NCBI GenBank assembly: GCA_028641055.1
Contig: CM054057.1
Coordinates: forward strand, 583,759,158-583,823,157
Source of the DNA: Alopecurus myosuroides
Taxonomy: Eukaryota; Streptophyta; Magnoliopsida; Poales; Poaceae
Direction: 5' to 3'
Length of the DNA: 64,000 nucleotides
Part shown: piece after piece, positions 26,331 through 36,303 of the stretch
Numbering within the stretch: position 1 is the stretch's first letter
How the letters are laid out: each line of letters begins with the position of its first letter
Translations under genes and position numbers: made by a program
The notes under the pieces: model-generated
The model's database searches: none
Seen by the model: only the letters and a program-made list of their open reading frames with translations
Told to the model about the DNA's origin: nothing

Positions 26331-26599
26331 TCAGAGAAATCAGTTGACCATTTCTATTTTTATTTTACTGTACAATACAAGGCAGAAGTCACACATGGAA
26401 AAGCGAGCTCCCTTTCCAAATTATTCTCTTTTGGCTCAGGAGTACGCTTTTCCAAATTCCAAATTCGAAATCGACCGGAGACCACGCTAGAAACCCCACG
26501 GCCGCAAAAAGGCGCACGCGCTCCTCGGCTGCTCCTACCGGTAACCCCACCCCCGCACGAGGTCGGAACCGAGAGCGGCGGCGGCGGCGCTCCACACCA

Positions 26600-28136
26600 A
26601 TGGCGCGGTGCAGCAACGGGCTCCTGGGCCTGCTCAACGCCGGAGTGCTAGTCCTCTCCCTCGTGGTCCTCGGCGGCGGCATCTGGCTGAGCCACCGCGC
26701 CGCCACCACCGACTGCGAGCGGTTCCTGGAGCGGCCCGTCATCGCGCTCGGGGTCCTCCTCCTCGCGCTCTCCCTCGCGGGCCTCGCGGGGTCCCTCTGC
26801 CGCGCCTCCTGCCTCCTCTGGCTCTACCTCGTCGCGCTCTTCCTCCTCATCGCGCTCCTCCTCTGCTTCACCGTCTTCGCCTTCGTCGTCACCAACCGCG
26901 GCGTCGGCTCCGTCGTCTCCGGGCGGGGGTACAAGGAGTACCGCCTCGGGGAGTACTCCACCTGGCTGCAGCGGAGGGTCGAGAACTCGGAGAACTGGGC
27001 TAAGATCCGGAGCTGCCTCCAGGACGGCAAGGTCTGCCGGGAGCTCGGGGCCAGGAGGGAGACGCTGCAGCAGTTCGTCACCAACAACCTCTCCCCGATC
27101 CAGGTCCAATGCTCCCACTGCTCTTCCCGTTCTGTGTATCTCTATCCGTTTTCAGATTGCTAGAATGACCAGTTTTTTGGGGGTCGGTGCAGACTTGTTA
27201 TTAGCATTTTTAGTTTGAAAAATAAGACCGCTGTGGATTGGATTTATATTTGGGGATAGGAATCGATTGATCTCCGGGGATATGAAAAATTAGGTGGGTT
27301 TGTGCATGGATCAGTTATAGTTTTCAATTATGAAATTGAAACCACATAATATTATTGAAGACTTCGTGCATCTGAGATTTGCCTTTGCTCGAGGTGTTCT
27401 CTTTGGATTATCAATTTAGCTTTTGCCAAGTGCAAATACACGGTGTGTCTTACCTGAATATAATGTTCTTTCTTTATGCGCAAACCACTGGTACTACACT
27501 TTTTGTGTCTTCCTAAACACTACTATCTGCATTTTAGTGCTATTCACGGTATTCCTGATCACGCCAACCCCATGTGTGAAGCTTCTGCCATCTAGACTTC
27601 AGGGAAACACTATATTTTCCCAGTGCAATGTACTGATACGTGATCTTTGGTCTGACCTTGTGGATAGTGCATCTGTGCGGATACTCTTACATGCAGACCA
27701 CTACAGATCTTTTTTATATAATATGCATCTGTGCATTGACTCCAGGCTTTGAGTTGTTTTATCAATATAGTATTGTTGTTAAACTGCTAGGTTGTGTTTT
27801 CTTTAACTAACACAGCTATGTTATGTTCAGTCCGGATGCTGCAAGCCCCCAACTGGATGCAACTTCACCTACCAGAGTGAGACAATCTGGATCAAACCTC
27901 CTGGCCTGAACTCTACCGATGACCCTGACTGCAACACATGGTCAAATGATCAGAATGCCCTCTGCTACGACTGTCAGTCATGCAAGGCCGGAGTGCTCGC
28001 TAACCTGAAGAATGACTGGAAGAAGATCGCCACCGTCAACCTCATATTTCTCATCTTCCTCATCGTGGTCTACTCTGTCGGGTGCTGCGCTTTCAGGAAC
28101 AACAGGCAGGACAACTCGTACCCAGCCCGGAAATGA
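26600..28136 (+). CDS. Tetraspanin family membrane protein (two exons)
   Basis: Exon 1 is 26600-27103, the intron 27104-27830 (GT...AG), exon 2 27831-28136, giving 269 residues, the usual length for plant tetraspanins. Membrane segments lie at about residues 8-30, 46-67, 71-97 and 235-253. The large extracellular loop (about 98-234) carries the plant hallmark GCCKPP at 170-175 and further paired cysteines (C178, C202, C213, C216, C219). The intron falls in phase 0 just before that motif, the common position in plant genes. Short cysteine-containing tails (MARC; GCCAFRN) could be palmitoylated. Tetraspanins organise membrane microdomains by binding partner proteins, in plasma membrane and vesicles. 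The TET7/8/9-type group is the likeliest match, but I cannot rank paralogs. ATG 26600 is chosen because the N-terminus is intact in both copies. The second exon has no copy elsewhere in the window. Confidence 0.9.
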
Positions 28137-28540
28137 GATGCGTGGATATGCTTAGGTAATTAGGCCCGTGTTCAGAGCTAATGATTGGCTCATTGTCATG
28201 TGTCAAGCACATCTATCATCTGTCATACATCTCTGATGGTGTGTGAACCATAGATAGACCTTACATGCTTGCTATGTTTGCCCTTGGATACATCATCTAT
28301 GGAGGCTTCTATTACCATGATATGTTTATAAGTCATCTGTGTTCTTCCTTTGCCTGTTGCGTTGCAGTTAACTGTTCTTGAACTTCTTTCCTCAAATGCA
28401 TTGCTGAGCCTCCATGGACTCTTGCAACTAGGAACCCTATAGACCGCACTTAATTTTGCAGGTTTCTGCAGCGTTCATGAAAGGAATCTGCCAAGTGTAG
28501 GTACAGTACTTATTTTATTGGCAACAGGTGCTTGCTTTGA
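28137..28540 (+). other. Probable 3' UTR and downstream flank of the tetraspanin gene
   Basis: AT-rich sequence after the TGA at 28134-28136. No clear AATAAA signal close to the stop and no transposon end seen. Confidence 0.4.
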
Positions 28541-28956
28541 TCTGCATCTAGGGAAATTTTGTCCCATTTCATCAAAGATGGCTTAATAATGTGCGTGCCC
28601 TGGGCTATTTCCTTACAAAGGTGGTTACATTATAAAGTTTTTTTTAACCTACTTCCTGTTTGTTACTACCAATGTTAGTCACCTATTAACCATGTGTCAT
28701 TAGTACCTTCAAATTTTCAATGGCTCAAGTTTCAAGTTTGTCTTGGTATACTCAAATGCCAGTCAACATATCCTGACTTGCGTGCATAAGATTTCATTAC
28801 ATGTGGTCCTTATCACCTTATGGACTGTTTTGCATGCTTGTTCTCCTTATAGGTGAAATGCTAATTTTCTGAAGAATTACTGCCTTCATTAGTTCTAGTG
28901 TGTCCCTTGACTTCTGAACGATTAAACACACACTATCAATTGAAGGAAATAAAATA

Positions 28957-29051
28957 TTCTTCCTCTGAACCGAGTTAGTTGTCGCAGCTCGTACATTCAA
29001 ATGTGCTATGTCCAGTTTAAATCCGTGTCAATTAAATGTGACCGGAGGGAG
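28957..29051. mobile_element. Degraded Stowaway-like MITE
   Basis: 95 bp between TA (28955-28956) and TA (29052-29053). Right end GACCGGAGGGAG; left end TTCTTCCTCTGAAC is a weaker inverse match. The related tandem copy near 30247 reads across without it (TGTATTTTGTTTTGGTG), supporting an insertion. Confidence 0.5.
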
Positions 29052-30597
29052 TATTTTGTCTTGGTAAAACTACAGACTCTACCTTTTTTCTTCTTCTTAC
29101 ATAGACGTACTAAATTCTGTATGCATGTGAATGGGTGTACAATATTCTTACAGGAATAGGCTTTCGCACAATCTCTTGTACTACTGGACCTGTGAAAAAA
29201 TGACTATAGTTAATTTGCTACCTGTTCTCCACACAGACGGTAACAATTACTGCATTTTTAAGACAGTACATATCAGTAATTCATAAATTAATTTATTTTG
29301 GAGTATGTTGTCATCATTCCTTTCCAGGGGTCTTTGGTAGTAACACTAAACTATGCAGTATTGCATTTGCAATGCCATGATGATAGATTTCATATGAACA
29401 ATCATGAGCATCTCTAAATCTGTAGTATCTGTATGCAAGTGAAAGTCGCAGGTAGTGAGAAATCCTGCAGATGCTCTGATATGTCGGTGTAAGTGACTAA
29501 CAGCCAATTGCGTGCACACCCCTAATTATCATTTTAACACTGATCAGACCTTTCGGAAGGACAACACAAAATCCTTCACCACTAGCCAAGTGAGTGCATG
29601 CCCTTAATTATCATCGTGCATGCAGGGAGAAAATGTTATTCTTTGAGGAAAATGCTGATCAGCCCACCACAACTATCTGAAGAACAAGCACAGGTAGCAT
29701 CCCTCTCTTATACTTAATTATGGCTCCATATCTTCACGCGGACATTGACACAGTGAATCACACATTTAGCAAGTATTAGTTAGTAGAGGGCACACCACAT
29801 GAATTACTAGTTAGTAAGTGTAGCCACTTTTGCAACATGTGCGTCGTTTGTTTTGCATCTAAGGTTATTTTGTCGCACTTCATCAAAGATGGCTTATGAA
29901 CGAGTGTTGCCTTGGGCTATTGGCACATTGCTGGGTACATCATGAAGTTTTTTTTTAACCTTACCCTAGTTGTTACTGGTGGTATTCACCTATCAACCAT
30001 GTGGCATTATGTACCTTAAAATTTTCAATGGCTCAAGTTTCTAGTACATCTTGGTCTATTAAATGCCAGTCAACCCAAAGCTTAGCTGCCCGTCCAAGAT
30101 TTTGATACATACATGTGATCCTTATGGACTTTAAATTTTTTTCCATCCTTATGGATTATGGATGAAATGCTTACCTCCTGAATAATTACCACCTACATCA
30201 GTTCTAGAATGTGCTAAACTAGCAGTCATCGTAAAAAACAAATTGTATTTTGTTTTGGTGAAAGGACGAAATGTGTCTTTTTTTTTTACTGTTAGTTTTG
30301 CAATTGTATAACCTGGCATGGATATGTTGACTGTTGATGAAAAGTAACAGAGATAATATTGCACACCCATTAACTAACTGATTTTGGATTCTAGAATCTT
30401 GTCATCATCTCTTTCCGGTATTCTTTTTAGCAACACTAGTTATACATTGCATGGCCATGTTGATGGTCGCTTACGTCAGAGCATCTCTAATAGGTAGCGA
30501 AAACTTGTGCTGATTTTCTGAATAATGCAGGGCCTTGAAATTTTACTACACAAGCATGATTTTAAACCATTTCTCAGTCACCTGTGGAAATTTACTA

Positions 30598-30690
30598 CTC
30601 CCTCCGATCCGAATTAATGGTCGGAGGGCTAGCTAAAGTTTTGCCTAAGCCTTGTGTGAATGTGCGACCATTAATTCGGATCGGAGATAG
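30598..30690. mobile_element. Short Stowaway-like MITE
   Basis: 93 bp with inverse ends: CTCCCTCCGATCCGAATTAA on the left and CTATCTCCGATCCGAATTAA inverted on the right, flanked by TA at 30596-30597 and 30691-30692. Nearly half of the element is terminal inverted repeat. Confidence 0.8.
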
Positions 30691-31120
30691 TATAGTTAAT
30701 TTGGTGGTCGCTCTCCAACCAGCTGTTCCCAGTTACTGCATTTGAGACAATGTATACACCACCTACAGTACATTAATAGGTAATTTTGTGATCATTTCTT
30801 TTCAGGATTCTTTTGTAGTAACCCTAGCTATACGTTGCGTTGCCATGTTGAGGTTGTTGACGATAGCTTTCCTATCGACAACCGTGAGCATTTCCAAATC
30901 TGTACGATAGTGAACACTCAAAGTAATGAGAAATTCTGCAGATTCCTCAGTAATGCAGAAACCAGGTTTTTTTTCCTTAACGGCAGAAACAGTTCTTGAT
31001 TTGAACTACCCGAGCATATGCATGATTTAAAAAAGATCACACTTTCGAATCAGTTGTTTTTTCTTCAGAGTGAAACTGAAGCTGCAGTTCATAGTTTCAG
31101 GGTTCCACAAAGTCCTCTGC

Positions 31121-31395
31121 TGATCTACAAGAGTAGTGTCTCTTCTCCTCTCTTGCTTATGGTTGTTGTTGGTGGTACTGTTTGATACTCCTTCCGTTCA
31201 TTATTAGATGATCTACAAGAGTAGTGTCTCTTCTCCCTTGATTATGGTTGTTGGTGGTACTGTTTGATACTCCCTCCGTTCATTATTAGATGATCTACAA
31301 GAGTAGTGTCTCTTCTCCTCTCTTGCTTATGGTTGTTGTTGGTGGTACTGTTTGATACATCCATTTGGAAGTCATATGATAATGAACGGAGCGAG
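31121..31395. mobile_element. Stowaway-like MITE broken up by a tandem triplication
   Basis: The block starting TGATCTACAAGAGTAGTGTC occurs at 31121, 31209 and 31291 (spacing 88 and 82 bp). The first two copies end in a MITE left end (CTCCNTCCGTTCATTATTAG), preceded by TTTGATA. The third runs into the rest of a MITE ending ATAATGAACGGAGCGAG at 31395, followed by TA. The duplicated unit therefore contains flank plus terminal repeat. Confidence 0.65.
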
Positions 31396-31598
31396 TAGAT
31401 AGGTAGCAGAAAAATGGGCACTCCTGGTGCCTAAATACGAGTCTAATGGCATGCATGTGGTGTCAGTAATAACACTAAAAATAGTTTTACACATATATTC
31501 CGTCTAGCACGTGTCGCTTGATTCACAATCTCTTTCTCACACATGCATGCATGATCATTGTCGTCCGGCCCTGTCATCAAGTTATAATTGTGTGTTGA

Positions 31599-32364
31599 CC
31601 TTTTTTTTTGATAAAAGACTTTTATTACGTAAAAGGTTTAAGCATTACACCCGGACTCTGCATTCTAAGAATGCACACAGGTGAAATCCAGAAACTGAAA
31701 AAACAAATAGACGACAAGCCTAAAACAAATCGTGTCAACCAGGTTCTCTGTTAGGTTCGGAGTAGATAACTGTGAAAATCTTGTCATTTGTACATAGTCA
31801 AAGCGACCATATAACGGCTAGCGCTACTATCCTAATAATTGTTTTGAACCTTTTATCCACCCCGTTTAACCAGTTACCGAAAATATTTGCAACGGATGTG
31901 GGCTAGTAAATATTTGAAGCCATTTGGATAGCGGACCGTATAGAACGCGCAAATGAACAATCAAAGAATACGTGCTTAATCGTTTCATCATGAGAACATA
32001 CTTTGAACTTCCATGCCAATTACGTTTGACAAGATTATCCTTTGTTAGTATGACCCCTTTATGAAGATACCACGCATTTTTTTTAATCTTCAATGGTAGC
32101 TTCATAAGCCATACATTTTTAAAAATGTCGACTGACATATCTGATTAGATCATAGCTCTATACATGAAATTCACCGAGAACATTCCGTTCTTAGTAAGTT
32201 TCCATCGGAACTCATCTTTTCCTGGTGACAAATTGACCGAAGTCAACCTCTGAACTACGCATTCCAGGACAAGAGTCGTGGACCAATGAGATCTTGTTTG
32301 AACGTTAGCAGGTGATGTTTGAGTGACCGTAGCCACCGTATATCATGCTTATGGCGTGCAATGC
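31599..32364 (-). mobile_element. 5'-truncated LINE fragment (ORF2 C-terminus)
   Basis: Minus-strand insertion inside the orphan promoter. The poly-A shows as a T-run at 31601-31609. The minus-strand frames 31866-32138 and 32145-32336 encode pieces of the zinc-binding tail of a LINE reverse transcriptase (KLPLKIKKNAWYL, KGVILTKDNLVKRNW, PGKDEFRWKLTKNGMFSV). A candidate target duplication TGTGTTGA lies at 31591-31598 and 32365-32372. Too short and too broken to be functional. Confidence 0.75.
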
Positions 32365-32939
32365 TGTGTTGATGTGATGACATGCATGTCGGGGACTAGA
32401 CTTCGGTCAAAAGTATACATCGTGCTCATATTCTTCCATGATTATACATTGTCGTATGCTCTGTAATCTGTATGGATGTAGAATCGACAAGAACGGCACA
32501 AGGCGTCCACAGGAAGGTCTCCCAGGTTCATGATGGCAGCAATTACCGAGCTGGCTCCCGTGTCATCGTCACACAAAAAATGAGCTGAAAAGTTGAAGGT
32601 ACAGCACATGGTGGCCGAGTACATTCGTACTCGATCGTACCCAGCTGGCCGGCTCGAATACATCGTCGTCGCGCATCGCATGCGCTAGCTACGTATTGTC
32701 GTATGCTGGGTATGGATAGGAAGATGGACAAGTAGGGCGCAAGATGTCCACGATCGAGCTAGCTTAAGGTCACTCCAGGCTTTCAAGTTTATGATGATGG
32801 TAACTTAACCACGGAGCTGGGCGGTGCTCGTGTCATGGTCACACATAAAAATGGAAAGAGACGGAGAGCTCCGGGAGGCAAGGTGAAGACAAGAAGACGC
32901 ACATGGCTTCACACATGCAGCGTCAGCGCAGCGTTGGCA

Positions 32940-33143
32940 ATTTTCTTTTGATAAAAGACTTTTATTACTTAAAATGTTTAAGCATTATATCCGGCCTCTG
33001 AATTATGATAATGCACGTAGCCGAAATACAGAAACTGAAAGGTAAATAAACGACAAGTCTAAACAAATCAAGCAGATGTAGACTATATGACGCTATAGAG
33101 CTGCTATCCGTAGATCAAACCGTCATCTATGAGTGATAACAGC
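32940..33143 (-). mobile_element. LINE 3' tail fragment, same family
   Basis: TTTTGATAAAAGACTTTTATTAC and the following roughly 100 bp match the start of the 31599 fragment. It interrupts the orphan promoter between GCGTTGGCA and GCGCTGACA, an imperfect target duplication. The intact promoter reads GGCGCTGGCACTTGGCAGC across this point (about 45138). Confidence 0.65.
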
Positions 33144-33715
33144 GCTGACACTTGCCAGCGGCACCGGCTCTGGCGAAGCCGCGAAGAGAGCGATGGACGT
33201 GCATGTGACGGGCTCCCCGTCGCCATAGATGCATACGTGAAAAAACACAAAAATGACCTTGGGACCAAACTTCAGCAAAAAATGAACCCAAAGCTAAACT
33301 ATTTTCGGAACTAACTCTTTTGGGTAGCGCCCAACACGGCGGCGCGGTGGTCTGTAGGGTAACTCCACGTAGCCCTGCGCGGTGGTCTGAAGGGTAACTC
33401 CACGTAGCCCGGCGCGGTGGTCTGAAGGGTAACTCCACGGTACCCGGCGCGGTGCTTCTGCCACGTCGGCTAGGCTGGACCCAGGTGCGAGTATGTAGCG
33501 CCACGGCACTCGGCGCGGTGCTATAGGGTGTAGCGCCCCCGTACTCGGCGCGGTGCTTCCAGAATGTGATGGCTAGTGCAGTAGCATGCGTTTTCTCCGA
33601 ACGAATGCATATACTAGGATCATTTTTTCGTGTGGATGGTAGGACCCACTCATACCAGTAGCCCTGCAACCCACGGTCGTCTTGTTCCCATATCTCTATC
33701 AACTATCGTGACTTC

Positions 33716-34500
33716 CAGCCAAGGGCGGAGCCAGAATTTAAATATAGGGGGGCCAATTGATTTTTTACTTTTTTACAAAGCCTTTGGCACATAATTAATT
33801 GTGCTACTTGACTTAATTCCAGTAGTTTCACGCAAAACTTGTCAATTTCTCTGTATATTGAAATTAACTGTAGAGACGCCAAAGTCAGTATGTTAATGAT
33901 ATATACCCATAGAAGCTATAAGGGAATACAAATAAACACATAATTTGAGCTATCAATTATAATCTTCTGCAAATTAAAGTTTTGAACGAGAAAGTAGTTT
34001 TATCGCATTATTATATGCATGCGTTTAACAGCCATGTAGATTCAAATTTTAACATAATAGAGTGATTCGCTTGTAAGATATTGATCGATTGTCATTCAAG
34101 ATGTGTCCATTGTACTGATTAACTGCGCTATTAGGTCATAATCCATTACAAAATACTAGTGGTAGCATGTGTGTATTGTTTACCTTAAAATTGAGTGCTT
34201 GATCAACAAAGATGAATCTCCGTGGAACATAGTCCGTGGCTGGATCAGATACCATACAAGATCAACCAATCGGCTTGAATAATGGAAGCCTGTCCGTGCG
34301 CTTATCTGAGTGGTCTTCTAGGGGCCGTCCGACCGACAACTTTGCGAGATGGAGCAGCCAGACTGTGAGCGGTGCCGCCTTCTTAGAAAAACTGTCTTTT
34401 TTTAGGGTAAGGCGCCATAGGTAGATCGATACATCCATCTAGCGGGAAAAAGGAACCGGAATTACGACTTGGATCAAGGCTTCCTGCTCCGCCACGACTG
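33716..34500. mobile_element. Possible hAT-like insert inside the Mutator-like element
   Basis: The ends CAGCCAAGGGCGGAGCCAGAA and the inverse of CAGTCGTGGCGGAGCAGGAA resemble terminal repeats of grass hAT-like non-autonomous elements. I could not find a clean 8-bp target duplication, so this stays tentative. Confidence 0.35.
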
Positions 34501-34622
34501 ATGGTAGGCATGTGCAGACGGGCGGGGTTGTGTGTACTAAATGTTCAACATGTTTGATCCGTCGCCTATCCATGTGGCAACATTTTTGCGATCCATGAAT
34601 TGTAATGGCATTTGTGACTCTG

Positions 34623-34985
34623 TCATACTTTTTTTGCGATCCAAAAGATTTTGGCCCATCCAGTGAGATTCACCTCTTTGAATCCTTTGTCGGTCCTCAC
34701 CTCATTCCTGGTGAGCAATGCCATGTTCTTTTGAATGAAGGTGGACATGTGGGGCATCCATTTCATGGTGCCTTTGAACGGTGCCTTGCTCTTAGCAATC
34801 TTTGCATCGATCGCAGTAGATACGTCGCTCACAAGGTCCACAACAACAGAGTTCAAGGGTGGCAGCGGATCGACTATATCATTCCGAGACATGGGCTGTC
34901 ACTCATCGATATAGGAAGGGATCTTCGAGTCCCCAAAAGAAACGAATGCGTGAAACTCATCATCGAACATTTGCTACATCGATGA
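34623..34985 (-). pseudogene. Myb/SANT-like gene fragment carried by the Mutator-like element
   Basis: The minus strand encodes an 89-residue open frame (34623-34892), with upstream in-frame protein-like sequence (FHAFVSFGDSKIPSYIDE) beyond a stop. The section MKWMPHMSTFIQKN...RTDKGFKEV resembles the start of the Myb/SANT-like domain common in plant transposon-derived and nuclear proteins. The rest of the domain is missing and a stop follows. It lies between the TIRs of the 33237-35629 element, so it is probably captured host or transposon coding sequence, as in Pack-MULEs. Family assignment is from memory of the motif. Confidence 0.45.
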
Positions 34986-35638
34986 CGGAAGCAAAATGGC
35001 ATGGTTAATTACGATCTAGAGAAGAGCACAAAATTAACTACACATAGCCATGAACACAGATCTACGGAGCACAAGGACGAAGAACACAACCATTAACATG
35101 TTCTACCAACGGATCTACATAACCCTATGTCCACAGATCTGAATAAACACATGCACGATATAGGAAGGGCTAATGGTACGAGTGGGTCCTACTAGCCACA
35201 CGAAAAATGATCCTAGTATAGGCATTCGTTCGGAGAAAACGCATGCTACTGCACTATCCATCACATTCTGGAAGCACCGCGCCGAGTACGGGGGCACTAC
35301 ACCCTCTAGCACCGCGCCGAGTGACGCGGCGCTACATATTTGCACCTGGGTCCAGCCTAGACGACGTGGCAGAAGCACCACGCCGGGTACCGTGGAGTTA
35401 CACTTAAGAGCACCGCGCCGGGCTACGTGGAGTTACCCTTCAGACCACCGCGCCGGGCTACGTGGAGTTACCCTTCAGACCACCGCGTCGGGCTACTTGG
35501 AGTTACCCTACAGACCACCGCGCCGCCGTGTTGGGCGCTACCCAAAAGGGTTAGTTCCGAAAATAGTTTAGATTTGGATTCATTTTTTTGCTGAAGTTTG
35601 GCCCCAAGGTCATTTTTGTGTTTTTTCACGATGCATAC

Positions 35639-36195
35639 ACTCACAGCTACCTTGTCTAGTCATGTACTCCATTGCAACGTGTACGCAGCCGAGGTTCACG
35701 TTATAATTTCTTAATTTGGAGACAGCGGATACATGGTAATTTGAGTCACACGTGAAGAGGTCAAATTACCATGTACAATTCTGGGCTATATAAAAATAAA
35801 AAATTGTTTATTTTATTTAGATTTGAAACACTATACTCAAATCTGTATATTTGTGATTTTTTCTAACTCACATTCAAAATATTTCAACATAAAAACTTGA
35901 ACGTTTGGAGAATATATCATTGAAAACACTCGGGACCTTTTCACATTTTTTGAAACATTCAAATATGATTTTGATTATGTTTTAAATACATGAAGCCCTA
36001 CACCTACATGGCTGGTATGCATGACAGAAGTTTTATCGAAATATATTGCTATCCATTATCTACACAAAGAAGACACATCTGAGGATAATTTTTTTTTGTT
36101 TTTTCTAGTTTGGAGCCACAAGTTTGTCATTTTATATAGGCTAAAATTGTAAATATTTTTGTGAAACTTCATAGATCCGTAGATATTATATATAT

Positions 36196-36245
<50 letters not shown>

Positions 36246-36303
36246 AAATAAACAAAATCATAATATTTTAAAACGTCTAATCCCTCCGTCTCAAATTTAT
36301 TTT
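35639..36303. other. AT-rich non-genic stretch with a hairpin and a microsatellite
   Basis: Holds a perfect 15-bp inverted repeat TACATGGTAATTTGA / TCAAATTACCATGTA (35730-35744 and 35761-35775). It also holds an (AC)n(AT)n microsatellite at about 36187-36243. No gene seen. Confidence 0.7.

Larger units (their letters stand above)
22678..27628 (+). repeat. Tandem duplication copy B (complete tetraspanin locus)
   Basis: Matches copy A (1645-6110) from GATTGTGGTTCTTGCGA to the intron sequence AGGGAAACACTATATTTTCCC. Beyond 27628 copy B continues into the rest of the intron and exon 2, which copy A lacks. Two insertions, 23806-23965 and 25125-26330, are private to this copy. Confidence 0.85.
28541..31160. 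repeat. Degenerate tandem copies of IBH1-like 3'-flank sequence
   Basis: Several blocks repeat in tandem and also occur at 43,425-43,812, beside the intact IBH1-like gene. Block a: 28541-28830 and 29852-30140 (TTTCATCAAAGATGGCTTA type). Block b: 29219-29420, 30370-30490, 30692-30910 and 43425-43520 (GCCATG..GATGATAG..GAGCATCTC). Block c: 29592-29705 and 43685-43812 (ATGCCCTTAATTATCAT..ACAGGTAGCAT). Block d: 31070-31160 and 43567-43648 (GTGAAACTGAAG.TGCAGT). No HLH coding sequence remains here. Confidence 0.75.
31396..33236 (-). repeat. Orphan promoter copy of the IBH1-like gene
   Basis: With two LINE insertions removed, this stretch matches 44380-45235, the region upstream of the intact minus-strand IBH1-like gene. 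Landmarks in the same order are GATAGGTAGCAG, a TATA-like TATTTAGG (minus) at about 31430-31437, CTGTCGGGGAC-type sequence, GATGTAGAAT.GACAAG, GAGCTGGCTCCC.TGTCATCGTCACAC, CGCGCATCGCATGCGC, GAGCTCCGGGAGGCAAGGTG and CGTGCATGTGACGGGCTC. On its gene side it meets the triplicated MITE at 31121-31395 instead of a coding sequence, so this is a promoter without a gene. Confidence 0.8.
33237..35629. mobile_element. Mutator-like element with TIRs over 400 bp
   Basis: 2393 bp bounded by a perfect 9-bp target duplication GATGCATAC (33228-33236 and 35630-35638), the diagnostic length for Mutator-like elements. Ends are GTGAAAAAACAC and its inverse. TIRs span 33237-33656 and 35172-35629. They contain tandem 32-35-bp units (GCGCGGTGGTCTGAAGGGTA type), three on the left and about four on the right. 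The related intact promoter (GGATGCATGAACTC near 45229) shows the empty site. No transposase is seen, so the element is non-autonomous. Confidence 0.9.

Noticed and set aside
33340..33470. Regularly spaced repeats that look at first like a CRISPR array
   Set aside because: Units are directly adjacent without unique spacers, and sit in transposon TIRs of a plant genome.
35173..35571. 132-residue open frame with repeated short motifs, and 33127-33702 on the other strand
   Set aside because: Both lie mainly in the tandem units of the Mutator-like TIRs and are inverse images of each other.
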